Below are positions 7,846 to 13,478 of a stretch of DNA of 13,478 nucleotides, piece after piece. The DNA comes from Verrucomicrobiaceae bacterium (GTDB lineage Bacteria > Verrucomicrobiota > Verrucomicrobiia > Verrucomicrobiales > Verrucomicrobiaceae). Position numbers and translations under genes: made by a program. The notes below the pieces were generated by a model that was not told the DNA's origin, searched no databases, and saw only the letters and a program-made list of their open reading frames with translations. The stretch is taken from the NCBI GenBank assembly GCA_021151605.1, contig JAGKWZ010000161.1, positions 1-13,478 of the forward strand, written 5' to 3'. Position 1 is the stretch's first letter; the number at the start of each line of letters is the position of its first letter.

Positions 7846-7889
7846 CCCGGCTCCAGATGAGCGACGCATCCGACATCATTCCACCCGTC

Positions 7890-9104
7890 ATGCGCATCCT
7901 CACACTCACCAACCTCTACCCGCCCTTTTACGTCGGCGGCTATGAACTCCGCTGCGCCGCTATCACCGAGGCACTCCGCCAGCGCGGCCATGAAGTTCGT
8001 GTGCTCACCAGCAACCACGGGCTCGATTCCAAACAGCCGCCAGCAAACCAGCCACACGTCCGGCGCGATCTCCGCATCCACGGTTACTACGGGCATCCCT
8101 GGCTCGGCCTCAGCCAGCTCCAGCACCTTGAAACGCACAACAACCAGACCTTGCGTGATGCCATCGCCGAGTTTCAGCCCGATGTCGTGCATGTCTGGTC
8201 CATGAACGGCCTCTCGAAGTCACTTTGCCTTACGCTTCAGCAGCTCGCTGTGCCCACGGTCTATGATGTCAGTGATCACTGGATCCTCCGCAGCCTGAAG
8301 GCCGATGTGTGGCTCGATTGGTGGAACCGCAGCACCGGCTCAGTCTCTTCCAAAGCCCAGCGCACACTCTGGTCGCTACTTGGTCGCCGTGAGAAGCTAC
8401 AGCCCATCGCTCCGACGAATCCAGTCAGCGACATCCGCTTTCCAAGGCTCTACTTCACCAGCGCGAGACTCCGCGAACTCACAGCCGAGCAAGGCTACGA
8501 TGTGAATCATGGCAGCGTGATCCATTGCCCTGTCGATACGGATCATTTCAGCGGCGCACCAGTCACCCGCGAGCCACGGAACTGGCTCTGGGTCGGACGC
8601 CTCGCCGAAGACAAAGGCATCCACACCGCCCTGCGAGCGCTGGCATTGCTCAAAGACCGCTTCCAGGGCGAACTCCGCATCTATGGCAAAGGCGATGCCG
8701 ACTACGTCGCCAAGCTCAAACAATACGCTGAAGACCATGCTCTTCCCGTCACTTGGCACAGCGCCACACCCGATCAGATGCCAGACGTGTATCGCGCGCA
8801 TGATGCGCTGCTCTTCACCTCCGAATGGGAAGAGCCTTTTGCCCTCACTCCGCTCGAAGCTATGAGCTGCGGCCTGCCCGTCATCGGCACCATGACCGGT
8901 GGCAGTCGCGAACTTTTCCGCCACGGCGAAAATGCCCTCACTTACGAAGCCGGAGATGCTGACCAGCTGGCTGAACGCATCCAACTCCTGCAGCGAGATA
9001 CCGAACTCCGCCGCACCATCACCGAAAACGGTCATCTCGAAGTGCGCGAACGTTTCGCCATGAAACCCATCGTCGATCAAGTGGAGGACTTTCTCAGCGC
9101 ATGA
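7890..9104 (+). CDS. GT4-family glycosyltransferase
   Basis: A 404-residue GT-B enzyme. The chosen start gives MRILTLTNLYPPFYVGGYE, the standard GT4 first strand and glycine turn (Gly16-Gly17). The in-frame ATG at 7812 would add 26 residues of unconserved character and cover the upstream motif, so it is less likely. The N-terminal domain includes DVVHVWSMNGLS and VYDVSDHW. The C-terminal donor domain has LWVGRLAEDKGIHTAL and the E-x7-E motif EEPFALTPLEAMSCG (Glu315, Glu323), followed by GGSRELFRHGENALTY, which contacts the nucleotide. It transfers a sugar from an NDP donor, probably with retention. Its neighbours point to the same glycan as the other transferases. The stop overlaps the next gene's ATG by four bases, so the nucleotidyltransferase-like protein is translated with it. 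It is divergent from the histidine kinase. Donor and linkage unknown. Confidence 0.93.
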   Translation: MRILTLTNLYPPFYVGGYELRCAAITEALRQRGHEVRVLTSNHGLDSKQPPANQPHVRRDLRIHGYYGHPWLGLSQLQHLETHNNQTLRDAIAEFQPDVVHVWSMNGLSKSLCLTLQQLAVPTVYDVSDHWILRSLKADVWLDWWNRSTGSVSSKAQRTLWSLLGRREKLQPIAPTNPVSDIRFPRLYFTSARLRELTAEQGYDVNHGSVIHCPVDTDHFSGAPVTREPRNWLWVGRLAEDKGIHTALRALALLKDRFQGELRIYGKGDADYVAKLKQYAEDHALPVTWHSATPDQMPDVYRAHDALLFTSEWEEPFALTPLEAMSCGLPVIGTMTGGSRELFRHGENALTYEAGDADQLAERIQLLQRDTELRRTITENGHLEVRERFAMKPIVDQVEDFLSA

Positions 9105-10165
9105 GCACCCGATTTACCCGAGATGGCAGCCCAGCGCTTGAGCAACACCTCGCCGAGGTCTGTGAGCAAGTGCGCGAAGGCATTCTCGCCATCGTTCCCT
9201 CCCCTCGGCTCGAAGGCATCGCCCTCGCTGGCGGATACGGTCGTGGCGAGGGCGGCGTGCTGCGCACAGAAGAGGGCGACCAACCCTACAACGACCTCGA
9301 GTTTTTCGTCTTCATTCGTGGCAACACCTTGCTGAATGACCGCCGCTACAAAGCCGCCTTGCATGAGCTTGGCGAGCGTCTCACACCCGCAGCAGGCATT
9401 GAAGTCGAGTTTAAAATCATCTCCAGCGAGGTTCTCCGCAGAGCTAAGCCAAGCATGTTTTACTACGACCTCGTCATGGGTCATCGCTGGCTCATCGGAG
9501 ATGACAGCTTGCTCGAGAATACCGAGCACCATCGTGATGCCAGTCGCATCCCGTTGCACGAGGTCACCCGACTTCTTTTCAATCGCAGTTCCGGCCTCCT
9601 CTTCGCCAAAGCGCGTCTCCAGAAAAGCAGCTTCACCGCGGACGACGCCGACTTTGTGGCGCGAAACATCGCCAAAGCGCAGCTAGCGCTCGGTGACGCC
9701 CTGCTCGCCTCCCAAGGCCGCTACCACTGGAGTTGCATCGAGCGGCATGAGCGGCTTGCGGCTGACGAAGCTCTCCAGCGGCATCACGCCAATGGAGTCG
9801 CCTTCAAGCTGCATCCGCAGCGCAGCACCCTGAGCCGTGAGGATCTTGCCAAGCTCCACGCTGAGGTATCCGCGCTCGCCCAAGATCTCTTTTTGCGCCT
9901 CGAAAGCAAGCGCCTCGGACATCCCTTTCCAAACGTGACAGACTACGCCTCAGGCAAGATCAACAAATGCCCGGAGCAGCCCGCTTGGAAGAATATCCTC
10001 CAGCACCTTCGGACACCCCATGAGGCCCTGGGCATACCACAGCCCATCGAGCGCTATCCACGCGAGGCCCTGCTGCACGCGCTAACCGTGATGCTCTGGG
10101 TTAATCCTACCGTTCAGCGCGAGCGCGTTCAAGCCTACGAGAGGCTCTGGCATCGCTTCAACTGA
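9101..10165 (+). CDS. Nucleotidyltransferase-fold protein of unknown function
   Basis: A 354-residue protein not recognised as a named family. Residues 38-106 look like a polymerase-beta-type nucleotidyltransferase core: a helix turn LAGGYGRGEGG (Gly44-Gly45), the D-x-E pair Asp65 and Glu67 in YNDLEFFVF, and a third acidic strand IEVEFKII (Glu101 or Glu103). Glu replaces Asp at the second and third acids, so activity is plausible but not assured. The rest is mainly helical, with MGHRWLIGDDSLL after the core and a region at about 155-220 (RLLFNRSSGLLFAKARL onward) resembling the helical bundles that often accompany such folds. There is no signal peptide or membrane segment. The four-base overlap with the upstream GT4 gene suggests tightly coupled expression. 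It could nucleotidylate a protein or sugar, or be a non-catalytic partner; the sequence does not decide. A repeat and leader motif follow it. Confidence 0.75.
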   Translation: MSTRFTRDGSPALEQHLAEVCEQVREGILAIVPSPRLEGIALAGGYGRGEGGVLRTEEGDQPYNDLEFFVFIRGNTLLNDRRYKAALHELGERLTPAAGIEVEFKIISSEVLRRAKPSMFYYDLVMGHRWLIGDDSLLENTEHHRDASRIPLHEVTRLLFNRSSGLLFAKARLQKSSFTADDADFVARNIAKAQLALGDALLASQGRYHWSCIERHERLAADEALQRHHANGVAFKLHPQRSTLSREDLAKLHAEVSALAQDLFLRLESKRLGHPFPNVTDYASGKINKCPEQPAWKNILQHLRTPHEALGIPQPIERYPREALLHALTVMLWVNPTVQRERVQAYERLWHRFN

Positions 10166-10168
10166 TCC

Positions 10169-10216
10169 CCGTAGCTCAGATTTCCAAAGCCGAGATCGAA
10201 GTCTCCTGATCTACGG
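10169..10216. repeat. Palindromic intergenic repeat, copy 3 (short form)
   Basis: The ends CCGTAGCTC and GATCTACGG pair with one mismatch, enclosing the hairpin CTCAG (10175-10179) / CCGAG (10190-10194). It is identical with copy 4 over 21 bases (10181-10201 against 13391-13411), including TCCAAAGCCGAGATCGAAG. It lacks the second hairpin (CTCGGCTC...GAGCC) seen in copies 2 and 4. It sits three bases after the nucleotidyltransferase-like gene's stop. Confidence 0.75.
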
Positions 10217-10243
10217 CAAATCCCCCTCACTTGCGGGCGATGC
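10215..10243 (+). promoter_or_regulatory. Conserved pre-gene motif, copy 3 (before the GT4-GT26 fusion)
   Basis: GGCAAATCC followed by CCCTCACTTGCGGGCGATG, with the core TGCGGGC at 10232-10238, 49 bases before the fusion gene's ATG. Relative to the copy at 1927-1970 it keeps the GGCAAATCC lead-in and spacing to the gene but lacks about eight bases between. It abuts the end of repeat copy 3. Confidence 0.4.
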
Positions 10244-10280
10244 GCAGCCCACGGTTCGGCATCACACTTCCACCGCACCC

Positions 10281-12260
10281 ATGAACATCCTCGTCATCTA
10301 TCCCTACATCCCCTACCCGATCGACCGTGGAACCTTCCAGCGCACATTTCACCTGCTGCGTGAACTTTCCCGCGAGCACACCGTCGATCTGATGGCACTT
10401 AGTGAAAACGGCGAGCGCCTGGAAGAGCGCCACGTCTTTGAGGAGTTCTGCCGCGACGTGCGCTTCGTGCCTTTCCAGCATCCAGCCTGGCCGAAGCTCA
10501 TCCCAAACCGTCTCTTCAGCCGCACGCCTTCCTCCATCCATCATTGGAATCTGCCACACATCGCCGAGGCCATCCGCGACCAGCTGAAGCGCAACCAATA
10601 CGACCTCGTTCACGTCTGCGACATCGTCCTGGCTCAGTACTTCCTCGACGAACACAAAGACATCCCGCTCAGCATCGACCGCAGTCGAGTTGATCTCCAG
10701 TTCCAGACGCAACAGGCCGCTTTCAATACCCGCACGCTGAAGGACAAGTTGCTCGCCTGGGAGAGCCTCGTCAAAATGCGCCACTTCGAAAAACGTATCG
10801 CCAAACGCAGCCAGCTTCAGGTGCTCTGCGGCCCCGATGACGAAGTCTTCGTGCGTCAGCACATCAGCAAAACCACGCCTCTCAAGGTCGTCGCCAACGG
10901 CGTCGATCTCGACTATTTCCGTGCCGACATCGACCCCGAGCCACGCAATGCGCAGCCCACCGTGCTCTTCTGCGGCGCCATGGACTACATACCGAACGTC
11001 GATGCCCTGCGCTGGTTCTTCGCTGAGATCCACGAGCAACTCCTCCAGCGCATCCCCGGCCTTCATGTCCTCATCGTTGGCAAATCTCCCACACCGGAAG
11101 TCCAGGCTTATGCCCAGCGCCAGGGTGTGACAGTCACTGGAAGCGTGGCAGACGTTCGTCCCTATTATCGCCGTGCTTGGCTTCAAATGGTGCCACTCCG
11201 AATCGGCGGCGGTACACGCCTGAAAATCGTCGAAAGCCTCGCCATCGGCACACCCGTCATCTCCACCACCATCGGTGCCCAGGGCCTCGGATTGACCCAT
11301 GGCGCGAACATTCTGCTCGCCGACACCGCAGAAGCCTTTGCCGACCAAATCGTCAGCGCCTTGCAAAATCCACCACTACGCAGCCATCTGCGCAACAACG
11401 GCATCCGTGTAGCCAAAGAACGCTTCGGCTGGCGCAGCATCGGCGCAGGCCTCAGCGCCGAGTATCGTCAGCTCGAGCCCAAGCAGCGGAAGCAAGTGCG
11501 CCTTATGAACGTGCCCTTCGATGTCGTCACCATGCCGCAAACACTGGATCGCATCGGTAGCATGATCGCCTCGAAGCAACCGCATTACCTCGCCACCGCC
11601 AACGTCGATTTCCTCGTGCAATCACGCAACGACACCGAGCTGCGCCGCATCCTCGATCAGGCTCATCTGGTCGTCTGCGATGGCACACCGCTTATCTGGC
11701 TCTCCAAAATCCTGCGCCGTGCTTTGCCAGAGCGAGTCGCAGGCTCCGATCTCGTCCCGCAACTGCTCGACCGAGCCGAACGCGAGGGCTGGCGTGTCTT
11801 CTTCCTCGGCGGCGAGCCCGGCGCACTCACCAAAGCAGTGAGCAATGTCGAGGCAAAGCATCCGAAGATTCAGATCTCTGGATCCTATTCACCACCCTTC
11901 GCACCTCTCGACAAAATGGATCATGAAGGCATCTGCGAACGCGTGCGCGAAGCCAAGCCAGATTTGCTGCTCGTCTCCTTTGGTTGTCCGAAGCAGGAAA
12001 AATGGATCGCCCGGAACTACGCCGCACTCGGCGTCCCCGTGAGTGTCGGAGTCGGTGCCACCATTGATTTCCTGGCGGGAACCGTGAAACGCGCCCCGCG
12101 CTGGATGCAGGTCGTCGGCATGGAGTGGATCTTCCGCCTCGCACAGGAGCCACGCCGCCTGCTGAAGCGCTATTCCACTGACCTCGTCGTGTTCGGCATC
12201 GGTTCCATTCGCGAGATCGCCAGTTCACTCCTCACGCCCAAAGCTTCCCATCGCTCATGA
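10281..12260 (+). CDS. Two-domain glycosyltransferase: GT4 (Stp1-like) fused to GT26 (WecG/TagA/CpsF)
   Basis: A 659-residue protein joining two transferases normally made separately. Residues 1 to about 400 are a GT4 domain resembling the sugar transferases associated with exosortase-type EPS loci: MNILVIYPYIPYPIDRGTFQR, VLFCGAMDYIPNVDALRWF, and PLRIGGGTRLKIVESLAIG with Glu318 in the nucleotide-sugar site. Residues from about 409 form a complete WecG/TagA/CpsF domain: NVPFDVVTM, YLATANVDFLV, the motif CDGTPLIWLSK with the probable catalytic Asp467, and SFGCPKQEKWIARN, GVGATIDFLAG, APRWMQ near the end. GT26 enzymes add N-acetylmannosamine(uronate)-like sugars to polyprenyl-diphosphate sugar acceptors. 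An internal Met409 (ATG 11505) lies exactly at the second domain's start, so separate production of the C-terminal part is possible, but no stop divides the frame. It overlaps the next gene by ATGA. No Shine-Dalgarno precedes the start. Confidence 0.92.
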   Translation: MNILVIYPYIPYPIDRGTFQRTFHLLRELSREHTVDLMALSENGERLEERHVFEEFCRDVRFVPFQHPAWPKLIPNRLFSRTPSSIHHWNLPHIAEAIRDQLKRNQYDLVHVCDIVLAQYFLDEHKDIPLSIDRSRVDLQFQTQQAAFNTRTLKDKLLAWESLVKMRHFEKRIAKRSQLQVLCGPDDEVFVRQHISKTTPLKVVANGVDLDYFRADIDPEPRNAQPTVLFCGAMDYIPNVDALRWFFAEIHEQLLQRIPGLHVLIVGKSPTPEVQAYAQRQGVTVTGSVADVRPYYRRAWLQMVPLRIGGGTRLKIVESLAIGTPVISTTIGAQGLGLTHGANILLADTAEAFADQIVSALQNPPLRSHLRNNGIRVAKERFGWRSIGAGLSAEYRQLEPKQRKQVRLMNVPFDVVTMPQTLDRIGSMIASKQPHYLATANVDFLVQSRNDTELRRILDQAHLVVCDGTPLIWLSKILRRALPERVAGSDLVPQLLDRAEREGWRVFFLGGEPGALTKAVSNVEAKHPKIQISGSYSPPFAPLDKMDHEGICERVREAKPDLLLVSFGCPKQEKWIARNYAALGVPVSVGVGATIDFLAGTVKRAPRWMQVVGMEWIFRLAQEPRRLLKRYSTDLVVFGIGSIREIASSLLTPKASHRS

Positions 12261-13384
12261 ACGTCGCCCTTTCCACCAGTGTCATGCAGCGTGGCAAAAG
12301 CGGCGTCGGGCAGTATGTCCTCGCACTCACACGGGCGCTTCTCGATCATGTAAATGAGGTGAATTTTAGCCTTCTCGTGCTGGAGGAGGACATTCCGCTC
12401 TTCGACTTCGCCCGTGACAAAATGCGCATCGTTCCAGTGGCTGAAAAGTGGCGTCCAGCCGTGAAAAACATCCTCTGGCATCAAACCGCGCTTCCACGCT
12501 GGATCGCCGACAATCAGATCGATGTGCTCCACGTGCCCAGCTACCGCCGCATGCTGCACAAAGCACCCTGCAAGCTCGTTTCCACCATCCACGACCTGGC
12601 CCCATTTCATGTGAAGGGGAAATACGACCTCGCGCGCATGTTTTACGGTCGCGTGGTCGTGAAGAGTCTCGCCCGAAAGCAGGATCAAATCATCGCCGTC
12701 AGCACTAACACCGCACGGGATGTGCAGCGGTTCTTTGGTGTCCCCGTGGAGCAGCAGAAGATCATCCTCAACGGCATCGACCACTCGCGCTTCCATCCCG
12801 GCAATGCGGAGGCCGCCAGAGCCTATGCAAAGCAACGCTGGGGACTCGAGCAGCCTTTTTTCCTCTATGTCTCGCGATTGGAGCATCCCGCGAAGAACCA
12901 CGTCCGCCTCATTGAAGCCTTCAACCACTTCAAAAAGCTCACAGGCAGCCCATGGCAGCTCGTTCTCGCAGGCAGTGACTGGCACGGTGCCGAGCACATT
13001 CATGCCGCCGTGAAGGCATCCCCCTTTGCTTCAGACATTCGCACGCTTGGCTTCGTCGAAGACGCCGCCTTACCAGATCTCTACCGCGCCGCGTCCTGCA
13101 TGACTTATCCCTCGCTTTTTGAAGGCTTCGGCCTCCCGCCCGTCGAGGCCATGGCCTGCGGCACGTCCGTGATCAGCTCCATCGCAGGTTCACTGGATGA
13201 AGTCGTCGGAAATGCCGCTCAAATCATCAATCCCGAAGACGTGCGCGACATCGCCGAAGCCATGCGGCTGATCGCTACCGACGAAGAGCGCCGCTCCCAC
13301 CTCGTGCGAGTCGGTTTAGAGAACGCCCAGCGCTTCTCGTGGTCCAAAAATGCCGAGCAAGTCATGGCCGCGTATCTCGCGTAG
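12257..13384 (+). CDS. GT4-family glycosyltransferase
   Basis: A 375-residue GT-B enzyme. It opens MNVALSTSVMQRGKSGVGQYV, with the glycine turn SGVGQY (Gly16-Gly18) common in GT4 mannosyltransferase-like proteins. The first domain includes DVLHVPSYR and STIHDLAPFHV. The second has FLYVSRLEHPAKNHVRLIEAF and the E-x7-E motif FEGFGLPPVEAMACG (Glu289, Glu297), followed by SIAGSLDEVVGNAA. It would transfer a sugar, possibly mannose-like, to the growing lipid-linked chain; the sugar is a guess from overall similarity. Translation is coupled to the GT4-GT26 fusion by a four-base overlap. The TAG stop (13382-13384) is part of the downstream palindromic repeat, which therefore fixes the C-terminus at YLA. 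Confidence 0.93.
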   Translation: MNVALSTSVMQRGKSGVGQYVLALTRALLDHVNEVNFSLLVLEEDIPLFDFARDKMRIVPVAEKWRPAVKNILWHQTALPRWIADNQIDVLHVPSYRRMLHKAPCKLVSTIHDLAPFHVKGKYDLARMFYGRVVVKSLARKQDQIIAVSTNTARDVQRFFGVPVEQQKIILNGIDHSRFHPGNAEAARAYAKQRWGLEQPFFLYVSRLEHPAKNHVRLIEAFNHFKKLTGSPWQLVLAGSDWHGAEHIHAAVKASPFASDIRTLGFVEDAALPDLYRAASCMTYPSLFEGFGLPPVEAMACGTSVISSIAGSLDEVVGNAAQIINPEDVRDIAEAMRLIATDEERRSHLVRVGLENAQRFSWSKNAEQVMAAYLA

Positions 13385-13439
13385 CTCGGTTTTCCAAAGC
13401 CGAGATCGAAGCCGCTCGGCTCTTCCGAGCCAAACTACG
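13380..13439. repeat. Palindromic intergenic repeat, copy 4 (full form)
   Basis: The most complete copy. The outer arms CGTAG (13380-13384) and CTACG (13435-13439) enclose two hairpins: CTCGG...CCGAG with the loop region TTTTCCAAAG, and CTCGG CTCTT CCGAG (also pairable as GGCTC TTCC GAGCC). The whole element therefore reads as an imperfect inverted repeat that could form a cruciform or a three-way RNA junction. The last codon's stop, TAG, is within the left arm. Confidence 0.8.
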
Positions 13440-13444
13440 ACCGA

Positions 13445-13478
13445 CCACTTCCACCCACCTGGGGGGATTGTTGCTTCG
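13445..13478 (+). promoter_or_regulatory. Conserved pre-gene motif, copy 4 (window end)
   Basis: CCACTTCCACCCACCT followed by GGGGGGATTGTTGCTTCG, close to copy 1 over about 30 bases. In this copy only, TGGGGGGATTGTTGCTT fits the sigma-54 spacing (GG at 13461-13462, GC at 13473-13474, twelve bases apart) although the CAC after TGG is replaced by GGG. By analogy with the other copies, a gene probably starts about 30-40 bases beyond the window. Confidence 0.45.

Noticed and set aside
7812..7889. ATG 7812 as the start of the GT4 gene
   Set aside because: It adds 26 residues before the conserved GT4 first strand and would place a conserved upstream motif inside the coding region; kept only as an alternative.
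10227..11366. Long open frame on the minus strand (379 codons)
   Set aside because: It lies opposite the clear GT4 domain of the fusion gene, has acidic low-information composition typical of an antisense shadow in GC-rich DNA, and no recognisable motif.
12170..13003. Minus-strand open frame of 277 codons
   Set aside because: It is antisense to the last GT4 gene and the end of the fusion gene, both of which have clear family motifs.
3590..13439. CRISPR array or tandem repeat
   Set aside because: The repeated units are single, dispersed by 2-4 kb, palindromic and gene-end associated; there is no regular spacing or spacer series.
13460..13476. Sigma-54 promoter as the general meaning of the pre-gene motif
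   Set aside because: Only this copy keeps both GG and GC at the right spacing; the copies at 1953, 7832 and 10232 lack the -12-like TTGC, so the shared part of the motif is not explained by sigma-54.

Overview
The window is a GC-rich, densely packed stretch of a bacterial surface-polysaccharide (exopolysaccharide, O-antigen or capsule-like) locus. Codon style, protein character, the absence of Shine-Dalgarno sequences before most genes and the short palindromic intergenic repeats all suggest a Verrucomicrobia-type bacterium (Prosthecobacter/Verrucomicrobium-like). That placement is an impression, not a demonstrated assignment.

Layout, left to right. (1) 29-1213 encodes an alkaline-phosphatase-superfamily phosphodiesterase-like protein with a complete metal-ligand set. 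(2) 1218-1858 is an FkbM-type methyltransferase broken by a frame change that looks like an internal deletion. (3) 1889-1926 is a textbook intrinsic terminator that closes this first unit. (4) 2001-3581 is a multi-spanning Wzx-like polysaccharide flippase. (5) 3694-4986 and 4983-5834 are a GT4 and a GT2 glycosyltransferase with an ATGA overlap. (6) 5909-7762, on the minus strand, is a membrane histidine kinase with an extracytoplasmic sensor and a C-terminal receiver-like domain, interrupting the run of plus-strand genes. (7) 7890-9104 (GT4) overlaps 9101-10165, a nucleotidyltransferase-fold protein of unknown role. (8) 10281-12260 is a GT4-GT26 (Stp1-like plus WecG/TagA/CpsF) two-domain fusion, overlapping 12257-13384, another GT4.

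Together the window carries six glycosyltransferase domains, a flippase, a broken methyltransferase, a phosphodiesterase-like enzyme and a nucleotidyltransferase-like protein. This fits assembly of a lipid-linked oligosaccharide on the inner face of the membrane followed by flipping, with possible decoration. No polymerase, chain-length regulator, outer-membrane export protein, initiating polyprenyl-phosphate sugar transferase or exosortase is present; if the pathway is complete they lie outside.

Two kinds of non-coding structure recur. One is a palindromic element beginning (C)GTAGCTCGG and ending near GAGCCAAGCTACG, placed at the 3' ends of genes at about 3590, 5830, 10169 and 13380; in two places it supplies the stop codon of the preceding gene. 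The other is a motif around CCACCCACCTGSGGGGATTG, lying about 50-60 bases before the start codons at 2001, 7890 and 10281 and again at the very end of the window. No tRNA, rRNA, CRISPR array, insertion sequence or transposase gene was seen. No intergenic gap exceeds 300 bases.
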